Origin: an uncultured Clostridia bacterium
GTDB taxonomy: Bacteria > Bacillota > Clostridia > Christensenellales > Aristaeellaceae
DNA length: 36,430 nt
NCBI GenBank assembly: GCA_946413245.1
Contig: CAMKJS010000027.1
Coordinates: forward strand, 1-36,430
Direction of reading: 5' to 3'
Of this stretch, positions 26,635 through 35,683 are shown one piece after another (positions within the stretch are counted from its first letter, which is position 1; every line of letters starts with the position of its first letter). The position numbers were made by a program, and so were the translations under genes. A model generated the notes under the pieces. The model was given only the letters and a program-made list of their open reading frames with translations, was not told the DNA's origin and ran no database searches.

Positions 26635-27570
26635 TCAGCCCTCCAGTGCCTGCCGGACTGCGGCGGCAATGCCTTCGCCGGTCAGGCCGTAGTGCGCAAA
26701 GACTTCGGCCGAGGTGCCCGTGATGACCGGGGTGTCAGGCAGGGCAAGATTGATCACCCGCATGGGATTGTGGGCCGAGATGACCTGGGCCACCATGCTG
26801 CCGAGCCCGCCGAAAGGCGCGTGCTCCTCCGCCGTCACCACCAGCTTCTTGCCCCTTGCAGCCTTCAGCAGGCCCTCTGTATCCAGGGGCTTGACGCAGT
26901 ACATGTCCAGCGCGGCGGCGGAAATGCCCCGGCTTTTCAGAAGCTCCACGGCGTCCTTCATGGGGCGCACCATCTCGCCGCAGGCGACGAGCAGCACGTC
27001 GGTGCCTTCGGAAATCACCGTGGTGCGGTCCATTTCGAAGGGCACATGGCCCTCTTCGTAGGTGTCTTCCACCGGATTGCGGCCCAGGCGGATGTAGGCG
27101 GTCCGGGTGTCCTGCAGCAGGGCTTCAAACAGCCTGCGGGTCTGGTGCCGGTCGCTGGGTAGATAGACGCGCATGCCGGGGATGGCGCTCATGGCGGCGA
27201 TATCCTGGGCCGAGTGGTGCGTCATGCCCAGAGCGCCATAGCTGACGCCGCCGGAGATGCCGACGAGCTTTACATTGGTGCCGGAGTAGGCGCAGTCGAC
27301 CTTGCACTGCTCATAGCTGCGGGTGGAGAGGAAGGAAGCGGGGGAAACCGCAAAGGCCTTCTTCCCGCAGGAGGCCAGGCCGGCGGCGATGCCCACCAGG
27401 TCCTGTTCGGCGATGCCGGTCTCCACGAACTGCTCCGGATAGGTGTCCGCGAAGGAGGTCAGCGAAGCGCTTCCGCGGCTGTCGCTGCACAGGACGACCA
27501 CGTCCCGGTCCCGGGCGGCGGCTTCCTTGAGCACTTCACACATGACGGCGCGGTTGGCGATCTTATTCAT
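26635..27570 (-). CDS. Transketolase, C-terminal subunit (split type)
   Basis: This 311-residue protein holds the pyrimidine-binding and C-terminal domains of a two-gene transketolase. The catalytic glutamate lies in GIAEQDLVGIAAGLA. The cofactor-contacting stretch is FAVSPASFLSTRSYEQ, then KLVGISGGVSYGALG, and the C-terminal domain has VVTAEEHAPFGGLGS. It transfers two-carbon units between ketose and aldose phosphates using thiamine diphosphate, together with the next subunit. ATG was chosen with AAGGAGG nine bases ahead; a TTG six bases earlier is poorly spaced. It overlaps the stop of the N-terminal subunit gene, so the two are coupled. Confidence 0.93.
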   Translation of the reverse strand: MNKIANRAVMCEVLKEAAARDRDVVVLCSDSRGSASLTSFADTYPEQFVETGIAEQDLVGIAAGLASCGKKAFAVSPASFLSTRSYEQCKVDCAYSGTNVKLVGISGGVSYGALGMTHHSAQDIAAMSAIPGMRVYLPSDRHQTRRLFEALLQDTRTAYIRLGRNPVEDTYEEGHVPFEMDRTTVISEGTDVLLVACGEMVRPMKDAVELLKSRGISAAALDMYCVKPLDTEGLLKAARGKKLVVTAEEHAPFGGLGSMVAQVISAHNPMRVINLALPDTPVITGTSAEVFAHYGLTGEGIAAAVRQALEG

Positions 27571-28393
27571 GCTCAAGCGCCTCCTTCCGTTCCTTCAGTT
27601 CCCTGCTGATCGCGGCGTATTCCTCGGCATTGGGCAGATGATGATGCCAGGATGCCTTGTTTTCCATCAGGGCGCTGCCCTTGCCCTTCACGGTATTGGC
27701 GATGATGATGGTGGGCTTTCCCCTGGTGCGCTCCGCCTCGTCGAAGGCCGCGTTCAGCTGATCCACGTCATTGCCGTCCGCCACGTCGATGACGTGCCAG
27801 TCGAAGGCGGCAAACCGGGCGTGCAGATCGTGGTGGCCCATCACGTCTTCAGTGTTGCCGGAGATCTGAAGATGATTGCGGTCTACGACGGCGCAGAGAT
27901 TGTCCAGCCGATAGTGGCCGGCGGCCATCAGGGCTTCCCAGATGGAGCCTTCCGCCAGTTCGCCGTCGCCCATGAGGGTATACACGCGGTAATTCCGCCC
28001 GTCCATGTGCCCTGCCAGCGCCATGCCCACGCACACGCTGAGGCCGTGGCCCAGGGAGCCGCTGTTCATCTCGATGCCGGGCAGGGTGTTGTGCGGATGC
28101 CCGATGTATTCGCTGCCGAACTTCGAGAACCGGGCCTTGACTTCCCGGATATCCAGGAATCCCTTATAGGCCAGCACGGCGTAAAGGGTTTCGACACAGT
28201 GGCCCTTGGAGAGAACAAAACGGTCGCGGTCCGGATCCTTCGGATTCCGCGGGTCTACATTCATCCGGCTGTACAGGGTCAGCATGATCTCCATGCTGCT
28301 CATATCCCCGCCGATATGTCCGCCGCCGCCGGATACGATGATGTCCAGCACGTCCTGCCGGAGTTCATAGGCTTTCAATGCCAATGCGTTCAT
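27563..28393 (-). CDS. Transketolase, N-terminal subunit (split type)
   Basis: This 276-residue thiamine-diphosphate-binding half of transketolase has the signature GDGELAEGSIWEAL followed by VDRNHLQISG, the diphosphate/Mg site, and SGGGGHIGGDMSS and SKGHCVETLYAVL near the start. An in-frame GTG (28399) overlaps the isomerase stop as GTGA and is an alternative start; the ATG six bases later has GAGG at better spacing. Split transketolases are often dedicated to a particular sugar pathway, separate from the pentose-phosphate enzyme. Its position between a sugar isomerase and a kinase fits this. Confidence 0.93.
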   Translation of the reverse strand: MNALALKAYELRQDVLDIIVSGGGGHIGGDMSSMEIMLTLYSRMNVDPRNPKDPDRDRFVLSKGHCVETLYAVLAYKGFLDIREVKARFSKFGSEYIGHPHNTLPGIEMNSGSLGHGLSVCVGMALAGHMDGRNYRVYTLMGDGELAEGSIWEALMAAGHYRLDNLCAVVDRNHLQISGNTEDVMGHHDLHARFAAFDWHVIDVADGNDVDQLNAAFDEAERTRGKPTIIIANTVKGKGSALMENKASWHHHLPNAEEYAAISRELKERKEALEHE

Positions 28394-28395
28394 CT

Positions 28396-29820
28396 TCACA
28401 CCTCGTCAAACACCACGTCTTCGCCATGGAGGTAGGCCTGCACCTTATCCTCAATGGGATCATAGAGATCCGGCTTCACGCCGATATACTTGCAGGCCTC
28501 ATAGACCACCGGGACCACATCGCCATGGATGGCGGCCACGTGGTGGATATACGGGCCTTCGACGACCTTGGCTTCGAGGCGCTTGAGGTTGCTGACCTCG
28601 ACCCACACATAGGTGCCGCGGGTCCAGGGGCCGTCAATGCCGCGGGCATGGCCCAGCAGGATGCTGTATTCCCCGTCGTCGCCGTCGAAGCGGACCAGGC
28701 TCATGGGACCGTGTTTGGCCTCGGCGGAAACCGCGCCGTTCTGGGGGAAGGCCACCGGCACGCAGATCGTCGGCTTTTCCTTCGCTACGGAGATGGGCCA
28801 GGGCCCGCAGTGCTGCAGGAGCTCGCCGTTGTCGTTGTCGGGGTGCCGCACCGTCCAGTCGGAGAACATCACGCGGCGCTCGTTCATACCGGCGGCCTCG
28901 GCGATCAGCTGGGAGATGGCGCCGTGGATGTCGGTCTCGCAAACCACCGGGATCCCCTCTTCATTCAGCAGGGCGTTGGCGGCGCAGGGCATGATATGAA
29001 TTTCGTCCTGCAGGGCATTCCAGCACTGGATGGCGACGGCGTTGCAGCCGTACTTCTCCGCCAGCGCCTTCATGGCGACCTTGAGCTCGGCGACGCTGTG
29101 CAGATAGTTTTCCTCTATATTACAGGTCATGTTCTCGTGGCAGTAGGCCACCACCTTTTCCACCTCGGTCTTTTCCACGCGCCATTTTTTCATTTCGGCG
29201 TAGAGCTCCGGCAGCGGGATGGGCGCCAGCTGAATGTTGAACTTCTCCAGCAGCTCGCCCTCGTTGCACATAGTGGACCAGAAGTCGAAGGGGCGCGGGC
29301 CGATCTGCAGGATGCGGGTGTGGCGGAAAACCTTCACGACATTGCAGACGGCGATAAAGTCGCGCAGGCCGCGCTCGAACTCAGGATCGGTCAGGTTGCA
29401 GTTGTTCATATAGGTAAAGGGGATTTTAAACCGGCGCAGCACCTTGCCGGTGGCAAACAGGCCGCACTGGCTGTCCCGCAGGCGCATGCCCCTCTCGTCG
29501 GGCCGCTCGTCCCGGGGACCCCAGAGCAGCACGGGCACATTCAGCTCCTTGGCGAGGCGGGCGCATTCGTATTCCGTGCCGAAATTGGCATGGGGCAGGA
29601 AGAGGCCATCCACCTTTTCTTTTTTGAATTTCTCCGCGATGCTGTACATGCCCGCGTCATCGTAGAGCAGGCCTTCCTCGTTGATGTCGTCGATGTCGAC
29701 AAAATCAATGCCGAGTTCGCGCAGACGCTGTGCCGTCAGCTTGCGGTATTCGACGGCAGCCGGCGCGGAAAAGATCGCGCGGCGGGTGGGGGCAAAACCA
29801 AGTTTGATGGTGGCGGCCAT
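28396..29820 (-). CDS. L-fucose/L-arabinose isomerase-like protein
   Basis: This 474-residue protein of the FucI/AraA-like fold (COG2407 type) is expected to be a metal-dependent aldose-ketose isomerase. Likely metal ligands are Glu295 in VCETDIHGA and Asp321 in MFSDWTV. LQHCGPWP (337 onward) is typical of the family, and a later histidine lies in GPYIHHVAA. It is shorter than fucose isomerase proper. The start was set at MAATIKLG with AAAGGAGC ahead; an earlier in-frame ATG overlaps operator sequence. It is the first gene of an operon with split transketolase and kinase, driven by a strong promoter with operator-like palindromes. The sugar is not certain; apiose is discussed as a finding. 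Confidence 0.82.
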   Translation of the reverse strand: MAATIKLGFAPTRRAIFSAPAAVEYRKLTAQRLRELGIDFVDIDDINEEGLLYDDAGMYSIAEKFKKEKVDGLFLPHANFGTEYECARLAKELNVPVLLWGPRDERPDERGMRLRDSQCGLFATGKVLRRFKIPFTYMNNCNLTDPEFERGLRDFIAVCNVVKVFRHTRILQIGPRPFDFWSTMCNEGELLEKFNIQLAPIPLPELYAEMKKWRVEKTEVEKVVAYCHENMTCNIEENYLHSVAELKVAMKALAEKYGCNAVAIQCWNALQDEIHIMPCAANALLNEEGIPVVCETDIHGAISQLIAEAAGMNERRVMFSDWTVRHPDNDNGELLQHCGPWPISVAKEKPTICVPVAFPQNGAVSAEAKHGPMSLVRFDGDDGEYSILLGHARGIDGPWTRGTYVWVEVSNLKRLEAKVVEGPYIHHVAAIHGDVVPVVYEACKYIGVKPDLYDPIEDKVQAYLHGEDVVFDEV

Positions 29821-29870
29821 GGCAATTGCTCCTTTCATGGTTGGGAAGCAGGGGCTTCCGGGCACTTTTA

Positions 29871-29905
29871 CTAAATTTAGCACTGAGTTTAGGAGTTCCG
29901 CCTAA
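29871..29905 (-). promoter_or_regulatory. Operator-like palindromes downstream of the isomerase promoter
   Basis: On the minus strand, directly after the -10 box, TTAGG and CCTAA form an inverted repeat with a 7-base gap (29889-29905). The perfect 10-base palindrome CTAAATTTAG follows (29871-29880). Their placement over the expected transcription start suits repression by the adjacent LacI-type regulator. Confidence 0.6.
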
Positions 29906-29934
29906 AAAATAGCACAGGAAAAGAAGCTTGTCAA
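29906..29934 (-). promoter_or_regulatory. Promoter of the isomerase-transketolase-kinase operon
   Basis: On the minus strand a consensus TTGACA (29929-29934) and TATTTT (29906-29911) are exactly 17 bases apart, about 85 bases before the isomerase start. Confidence 0.8.
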
Positions 29935-30045
29935 GGCTCTGTTTTGGAATTTGCGGGCGAAAACCGGGATAAAATGATCACGCGCTGTAATTCTGTTTTA
30001 CAGCGAAGGTAGAAATTGCTCAGATAAATGGCAGATAAATTTTAA

Positions 30046-30074
30046 TTGAAATTTGCTAAATTATATGCTACAAT
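30046..30074 (+). promoter_or_regulatory. Promoter of the LacI-family regulator gene
   Basis: TTGAAA and TACAAT are 17 bases apart, about 37 bases before the start codon. The spacer contains GCTAAATTAT, a half-conserved relative of the CTAAATTTAG site, which suggests self-control. Confidence 0.75.
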
Positions 30075-30111
30075 GAAATCACGATAACTGGAAAAGCGAG
30101 GTGATGACCTC

Positions 30112-31107
30112 ATGACATCCAAAGAACTGGCGAAAGCCCTCGGCGTTTCCCCCTCGGCGGTATCCCTGGCCTTCAACGGCAATCCCGGCATCAGCGAGGA
30201 GACCCGTCAGCGGATCCTCGCCGCGGCCCGGGAAATGAACGTCCGCCACACGGCCCGCAAGACGCCGGCGTCCAATACGATCGACGTGCTCTGCTGCAAG
30301 AAGCACGGCATGGTTTTCGGGGACACCCCGTTCTTTGCAGCCCTGATGGAGGGCATTTTCTCCATGGCCTCTTCGGCGGGATATTCGGTCCGCATTTCCT
30401 ATATGTACGGTTCGGATACAACGGCCGTCGACGCCCTCCGGGAGAGCGATTCTGCCGGCGTGGTGCTGATCGCCACGGAGATGTCGGATGAGAAGGACCT
30501 TCATCCCTTCTATTCCCTGGGAAAGCCCGTGGTTATCCTGGACGCGCATTTCCGGTCCCACCGCTTCCCGAGCGTGGTGATCAGCAATAACCAGGGGGCC
30601 TATGAGGCGACCCAGTGCCTGCTGCGGCACGGACATCGCAAGCTGGGGCACCTGCGTTCCTCCGTGGTGATCGGCAATTTTATTGAACGGGAACAGGGGT
30701 TCCAGGCAGCGTGCGCTGAAGCGGGGGACTGCGAAACCATCACGGTGAATGTGGGCTCCACCCAGGAGACGGCCTACAGTGATATGCTGGCCTGGCTGGA
30801 GACCAACCCCGAGGTGCCAACCGCCTTCTTCGCGGACAACGATCTGATTGCCATCTCCTGCATCCGGGCGCTGAAGGACAAGGGCTACCGGGTGCCGCAG
30901 GATGTTTCGGTGGTGGGCTTTGACGATATCCCGATCAGCGCGGTAGCCTCTCCCGCCCTGACTACGGTGCATGTATACAAGGAACAGATGGGCGGCGTGG
31001 CTGTCGATATTCTACGGATGACCATTGCGGATCCGAAGCGTCCCGTGATGAACGTACACCTGTGCACCGACCTGATTGAACGGCAGAGTGTGCGGGATCT
31101 CGAATAA
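30112..31107 (+). CDS. LacI-family transcriptional regulator
   Basis: This 331-residue regulator has an N-terminal helix-turn-helix (TSKELAKALGVSPSAVSLAF, then NGNPGISEETRQRIL) and a periplasmic-binding-protein-like ligand domain, ending with the typical VSVVGFDDIPISAVASPALT. It probably senses a sugar or sugar phosphate of the pathway. It is transcribed away from the isomerase operon and sits directly before the transporter genes. CTAAATTTAG-like sites at all three promoters are its likely targets. The start has GCGAGGTGATG upstream; the spacing is slightly long but no other start fits. Confidence 0.92.
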   Translation: MTSKELAKALGVSPSAVSLAFNGNPGISEETRQRILAAAREMNVRHTARKTPASNTIDVLCCKKHGMVFGDTPFFAALMEGIFSMASSAGYSVRISYMYGSDTTAVDALRESDSAGVVLIATEMSDEKDLHPFYSLGKPVVILDAHFRSHRFPSVVISNNQGAYEATQCLLRHGHRKLGHLRSSVVIGNFIEREQGFQAACAEAGDCETITVNVGSTQETAYSDMLAWLETNPEVPTAFFADNDLIAISCIRALKDKGYRVPQDVSVVGFDDIPISAVASPALTTVHVYKEQMGGVAVDILRMTIADPKRPVMNVHLCTDLIERQSVRDLE

Positions 31108-31173
31108 TTTAGTGAAATTTAGTTTTAAAATCACAAAATTTATATTGACATGCAGATAAAATTATAGTAAAGT
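31106..31173 (+). promoter_or_regulatory. Promoter and operator-like repeats of the transporter operon
   Basis: TTGACA (31145-31150) and TAAAGT (31168-31173) are 17 bases apart. Upstream, two copies of AATTTAGT sit close together (31106-31123), matching the right half of the CTAAATTTAG palindrome. They begin in the last codon of the regulator gene. Confidence 0.65.
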
Positions 31174-31246
31174 TATGCCATCGGATCCTGTTCGCACATA
31201 TCCCGCCGATTCATTCCCGAGGTACACGAGAGGAGTGACCCGCAGC

Positions 31247-32203
31247 ATGACGACCACGGCGAAGCGTACACCCAGACCCTACAGGGACAGCTGGGGCAAG
31301 CGCACTATGAATGCCTTCAGGGCGCACTGGCAGATTTACATCATCATCCTGCTGCCCATCCTTTGGTATGCGATTTTTGCCTACCGCCCCATGATCGGCC
31401 TGACCTTGGCTTTCAAGAAATACATGCCCCGCCGCGGTGTGATGGGAAGTCCGTGGATCGGCCTGACGAATTTCGAGAATGTCTTCATCGATCAGGACTT
31501 CATGCGTTCCATCTGGCGCACTCTCTCCATCAACCTGCTGCGCCTGGTGTTCGTTTTCCCGGTTCCGATCATTCTGGCCCTGCTGCTCAATGAGATGAAG
31601 GCGAAGCGTTACAAGAGCACGCTGCAGACCATCATGACCTTCCCGAACTTCCTGAGCTGGGTTATTGTATCGTCGATCCTGACGAACGTGCTGGCGATGG
31701 ACGGCCTGGTCAACTCGCTGCTTCGGGCCATCGGCCTGAGCGAGGTCAACTTCCTGGGCTCCGAGCAGCTGTTCCAGCCCATGCTGTACATCACGGACAT
31801 CTGGAAGAGCTCCGGATGGTCCATGATCGTATATCTCGCGGCCATCTCCGGCATTGATCAGGACCAGTATGAGGCGGCGGAGATCGACGGCGCCAACCAT
31901 TTTCAGAAGCTGGTCCGCATCACCTTCCCGAACCTGATGCCCACCATCGTCGTGATGTTCATCCTGGCCACCGGCAACCTGATGAGCGCCGGCTTCGACC
32001 AGATCTTCAACCTCTCCAATTCCGCCACCAAGAACGTGGCGGAGATCCTGGATATGTACATCTACCGCATCACCTTCCAGTCCGCGCCGGACTACGGTCT
32101 GTCCACGGCCATCTCCCTCATGCGTTCCGTGGTCAACATGGTTCTGCTCCTGCTGGCGGACCGCGGTGCCAAGCTGATGGGCGGCTCCGGACTCTTCGCC
32201 TGA
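31247..32203 (+). CDS. Sugar ABC transporter permease, LplB type
   Basis: This 318-residue inner-membrane permease of the CUT1 carbohydrate ABC family (LplB-like) has six predicted membrane helices; the first is IYIIILLPILWYAIFAY. The cytoplasmic coupling loop (EAA motif) is YEAAEIDGANHFQKLVRITF. The start was set at MTTTAKRT, with GAGAGGAGTG ahead; an in-frame ATG 24 codons earlier lies in the promoter region and has no ribosome binding site. It pairs with the next permease. No ATPase gene is present; such systems often use a shared MsmK-type ATPase encoded elsewhere. Confidence 0.92.
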   Translation: MTTTAKRTPRPYRDSWGKRTMNAFRAHWQIYIIILLPILWYAIFAYRPMIGLTLAFKKYMPRRGVMGSPWIGLTNFENVFIDQDFMRSIWRTLSINLLRLVFVFPVPIILALLLNEMKAKRYKSTLQTIMTFPNFLSWVIVSSILTNVLAMDGLVNSLLRAIGLSEVNFLGSEQLFQPMLYITDIWKSSGWSMIVYLAAISGIDQDQYEAAEIDGANHFQKLVRITFPNLMPTIVVMFILATGNLMSAGFDQIFNLSNSATKNVAEILDMYIYRITFQSAPDYGLSTAISLMRSVVNMVLLLLADRGAKLMGGSGLFA

Positions 32204-32236
32204 GGACGGAATGACCTACGGAAAGGAGAAACGAAG

Positions 32237-33148
32237 ATGACCACCCTGTCGATGAAAAAGCCCGGCACGACCAAGCTGGCGCGCCGCAAGGACCCCCTGG
32301 AAATCATCGCAACGATTGTGCTGACCCTCTTCGCGCTGATGATCGCCGTCCCCTTCTACAATGTCGTGATCGTCTCGATCACAGGCCAGGCGGAATATCT
32401 TAAGGCGGGAGGACTGATGCTTTTCCCGACCAAGCCGGACTTTGATTCCTATACCCGCCTGTTCCAGAACAAGCTCCTGTGGACCGGTTACTCCTCCACA
32501 CTCCAGATCGTGGCCCTGGGCCTGCCCCTCAACGTGCTGCTCACCTTCTGCATGGCCTACGGCCTCTCCCGCAAGGGCTGGCCGGGCCGCAAGCTGGTGT
32601 TCGTGCTGGTGCTGATCACCATGATCTTCAATGGCGGGATCGTCCCCCTGTACCTCCTGATGAAGGAACTCAAGCTGCTGGACAACCTTTGGTCGGTGGT
32701 ATTCGCAGGAGGCCTGAACACCTTCTATATGATCATCACCAAGAACTTCATCGAATCCCTGCCCGAGAGCCTTATTGAGAGCGCCCACCTGGACGGTGCC
32801 AACGAATGGACCATCCTGTTCCGGATCGTGATGCCGCTGTCTAAGCCGATCCTGGCGACCATCGTGCTGTTCTACGCTGTAGACCGCTGGAACGAGTGGT
32901 ACAACTCCATGATCTTCCTGACCACCCCGACCAAGTTCACACTGCAGCTTGTACTGCGCAACATCGTGATCAACTCCGAGATGCAGGGCGCTGCGGCCTC
33001 GTCCGGCGCGGTGTCCACGGCTGCCGCCTTCACCATGGGTGTCAAGATGTGCGCTGTTATCATGACCATGCTGCCCATCATGTGTGTCTATCCCTTCCTG
33101 CAGAAGCATTTTGCCAAGGGCATCATGGTGGGAGCCATCAAGGCCTGA
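32237..33148 (+). CDS. Sugar ABC transporter permease, YtcP/LplC type
   Basis: This 303-residue second permease of the CUT1 system (AraQ/YtcP-like) has membrane helices starting with IIATIVLTLFALMIAVPFYN. The EAA loop is ESLIESAHLDGANEWTILFR, and the end (QKHFAKGIMVGAIKA) is the hallmark of this subgroup. GGAAAGGAGAAACG precedes the ATG. It is 33 bases after the first permease and 74 before the solute-binding protein gene, in one operon. Confidence 0.93.
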   Translation: MTTLSMKKPGTTKLARRKDPLEIIATIVLTLFALMIAVPFYNVVIVSITGQAEYLKAGGLMLFPTKPDFDSYTRLFQNKLLWTGYSSTLQIVALGLPLNVLLTFCMAYGLSRKGWPGRKLVFVLVLITMIFNGGIVPLYLLMKELKLLDNLWSVVFAGGLNTFYMIITKNFIESLPESLIESAHLDGANEWTILFRIVMPLSKPILATIVLFYAVDRWNEWYNSMIFLTTPTKFTLQLVLRNIVINSEMQGAAASSGAVSTAAAFTMGVKMCAVIMTMLPIMCVYPFLQKHFAKGIMVGAIKA

Positions 33149-33222
33149 GCCCGTTTGCCCTTTTTCCCTGTACTTTCGCGTCCCTCCGGACGCTTGAGTA
33201 ATAATTTAAGGAGGATTTCATC

Positions 33223-34758
33223 ATGAAGAAACTGCTGTCCGTGCTGCTGCTGGTCACCATGCTGGCATCCCTGGCGGCCGTCCCGGCCCTGGCTGACGAC
33301 CACATGACCATCTCCTGGACTTCCGTCATCGAACAGGATGAGGGCACCGACTACACCCAGGACGCCATCTACAAGACCATTGCCGAGAAGTTCAATGTGG
33401 ATTTCGACATCCGTCCCCTGACCTGGGGAAACTGGACCACCAACGTCAACCTTTATATCAACGGCATGACCCTGCCGGACGCGACCAACTGGTTCTTCAA
33501 CTATACTGACTACAATAAGTATGTGGAGCAGGAGCTGTTCTACAAGCTGCCCTCTGACTGGAAGACCCGCTGGCCCGGCGCTGCCGCAGTGTATGAGAAG
33601 ACCGGCCTGAGCGGCGTGCTCGAAGACGAAAACGGCGATATCTTCTGCTTCCCGGTGGCCATCTACTTCAACAACAAGCCCGTCGACCGCATGCCCACCC
33701 ACCTGCAGGTGTATGCCCGCAAGGACTGGATCGAGCAGGTTACCGGCGAGCCCGTGAAGACTCACTACACCAAGTCCGAGCTGGTGGACATCTGCCGCAA
33801 GCTGAAGGAAGCCAACCCCGCCGGCGTGGAGAACTTCTACCCCTTCACCTCCTATACGAGCATGCTGATCCAGGGCCTGGTGTACTCCTGCTACGAGCAT
33901 GTTTCCTCCAACTATGACATCTACAAGGGCGCCGACGGCCAGTACCACTGGGGCCCCGCCGATGAGCAGACCTACGAGGCCCTCAAGTTTGTACGGGATA
34001 TGTGGAAGGAAGGCCTGATCGCGCCGGAGTTCTACACCATGAACCAGGGCGAGGACGAGGACCTGATGACCATCGCGCATTCCTCCGCCATGTTCTATGC
34101 CGGCGGTCTGGCCGCGAACTACATCCTCTTCACCAACGAGCAGATCTCCTCCGGCCTGAATCCCGATGAGAGCCTGTGCTCCTTCTTTGTGACCGACGAC
34201 GAGGGCGTGTATCATTCCGCTGAAGCCACCAACTACTTCGGTGCCCTGGTCTTCAATCCGGACATCGACGAAGCCAAATTTGCCCGCATCATGGACGTCA
34301 TCGAGTACTCCCTGACCCCCGAAGGACAGGACCTGATCTTCCTGGGAATCAAGGGCACCGACTTCGAAAAGGCCGAGGACGGCACCTACACCATGCTGCA
34401 TGAGTACAACACCAGCGACCTGTATCCCTCCAACCGCTTCTTCTGCACCCTGGCTTCCCGTGCCGACGACTTCTCCATCGTGAATCCCTCCTATCTGGCC
34501 AAGGCAACCGCGAAGCAGAAGGAACAGTATGAGGAGAAGGGCTCCCTCATCAAGGACAGCCTGGGCGAGATTGACTTCAACTACTTCTTCCATGCCTCGG
34601 ACGCCAAGACCCGTCTGGGCGCCATTCAGGCCGCTTATGTGGATGACTACGCCAACCTGATCGTGAAGGAAGGCGACCTCCGTGCCAACTGGGAAGCCTG
34701 GTGCGCGGACAAGATGGCCATGGTGCAGCCGGTCCTCGACGAAATGAACGCCAAGTAA
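33223..34758 (+). CDS. Extracellular sugar-binding protein of the ABC transporter
   Basis: This 511-residue solute-binding protein of the LplA type gives the transporter its specificity. Residues 1-25 are a signal peptide (MKK, long hydrophobic core, cut after PALA). There is no cysteine at or near the cleavage site, so it is not a lipoprotein, which is unusual for a Gram-positive binding protein. The mature part is rich in aromatic residues typical of sugar contact (for example WGNWTTNVN and ATNWFFNYTDYN). AAGGAGG precedes the ATG. It is the last gene before a strong terminator. Confidence 0.88.
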   Translation: MKKLLSVLLLVTMLASLAAVPALADDHMTISWTSVIEQDEGTDYTQDAIYKTIAEKFNVDFDIRPLTWGNWTTNVNLYINGMTLPDATNWFFNYTDYNKYVEQELFYKLPSDWKTRWPGAAAVYEKTGLSGVLEDENGDIFCFPVAIYFNNKPVDRMPTHLQVYARKDWIEQVTGEPVKTHYTKSELVDICRKLKEANPAGVENFYPFTSYTSMLIQGLVYSCYEHVSSNYDIYKGADGQYHWGPADEQTYEALKFVRDMWKEGLIAPEFYTMNQGEDEDLMTIAHSSAMFYAGGLAANYILFTNEQISSGLNPDESLCSFFVTDDEGVYHSAEATNYFGALVFNPDIDEAKFARIMDVIEYSLTPEGQDLIFLGIKGTDFEKAEDGTYTMLHEYNTSDLYPSNRFFCTLASRADDFSIVNPSYLAKATAKQKEQYEEKGSLIKDSLGEIDFNYFFHASDAKTRLGAIQAAYVDDYANLIVKEGDLRANWEAWCADKMAMVQPVLDEMNAK

Positions 34759-34811
34759 TCTGTGCCTGCCATCCCAACCATGCGGCAACCAATCCCACAT
34801 GGAAACACACC

Positions 34812-34840
34812 GGGAGGGTGATCCGCAGGATCACCCTCCC
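34812..34840 (+). terminator. Strong terminator after the binding-protein gene
   Basis: GGGAGGGTGATCC and GGATCACCCTCCC pair perfectly over 13 bp around a GCA loop, followed by TTATCTTAT. It would end the transporter transcript or reduce read-through into the MBL gene 39 bases later. Confidence 0.85.
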
Positions 34841-34879
34841 TTATCTTATCCAATCCCTGTGCCCAGAAAGGAATTCCGG

Positions 34880-35662
34880 ATGTATACGAGCAAAGAGCTG
34901 GCCCCCGGCGTGTTTGAACTGAGCGACGGACTCCACTCCTCCTTTTACCTGGTGCTGGGGGAGACAGGGGCCCTGCTGGTGGATACCGGCATGGCGGAAG
35001 AGCCGCTGCAGCCCTATCTCCGTACCCTGACCGATCTGCCCGTCACCGTGATGGTCACCCACGGCCACTGCGACCACGTGCGCCATGCGGCGGAATTCGG
35101 GAAGGTATATCTCAGCCCGGAGGATCTGCCGCTGCTGCCTGCGCATTTTGCCCGCTTTGGCGATGTCAGTGCGCCGGCTCCGGAACACTTCCTCCCGCTG
35201 ACGGACGGCCAGACGGTGGAGGCAGGCGGGCTGAGGGTGCGCTGCATCGCTTTGCCCGGGCATTCCCTGGGCTCCATGGCCTTCTATGAGAGCAGCCGGC
35301 ACCTGCTTTTCACCGGCGACGCGCTGGGCTCCGGCATGGGGGTCTGGATGCAGCTGGTGGGCTGTGCCCCCCTGAGCCGCTACCGGGAGAAACTGCTGCG
35401 CTTCAGTGCTTTCTTTGAGAGCCTGCCGGCGGACACCGCGGTGCTTACGGGCCACAGCGAACAGCGTTATATGCATCCGTCAGGAGACAACCCGGTCTGC
35501 CCGGAACTGGTTCGGGACATGGCGGATCTGTGTGAGGACATCCTGACGGGTCACGCCCGGCCCCAGGAGGCTCCGCCCATGATGCAGCGGGAATACAGGC
35601 CGGTCTGGATCGCCAGCCGGGGGCGGGCTTCCATGGTCTATTCAGAACAGGTAATCGGCTGA
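34880..35662 (+). CDS. Metallo-beta-lactamase-fold hydrolase
   Basis: This 260-residue MBL-fold protein has VTHGHCDHVRHA (His61, His63, Asp65, His66) and further ligands in LPGHSLGS, FTGDALGSG and LTGHSEQ. The start was set at the ATG with GAAAGGAATTC upstream, after the terminator; longer in-frame starts would run through the terminator. Placed inside a sugar-use locus it might act on a lactone or ester of the sugar, but this is inference from context only. The next gene follows 21 bases later with a strong ribosome binding site, so the two are probably co-transcribed. Confidence 0.85.
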   Translation: MYTSKELAPGVFELSDGLHSSFYLVLGETGALLVDTGMAEEPLQPYLRTLTDLPVTVMVTHGHCDHVRHAAEFGKVYLSPEDLPLLPAHFARFGDVSAPAPEHFLPLTDGQTVEAGGLRVRCIALPGHSLGSMAFYESSRHLLFTGDALGSGMGVWMQLVGCAPLSRYREKLLRFSAFFESLPADTAVLTGHSEQRYMHPSGDNPVCPELVRDMADLCEDILTGHARPQEAPPMMQREYRPVWIASRGRASMVYSEQVIG

Positions 35663-35683
35663 CTGTCAAAGGAGGAGAAAACC

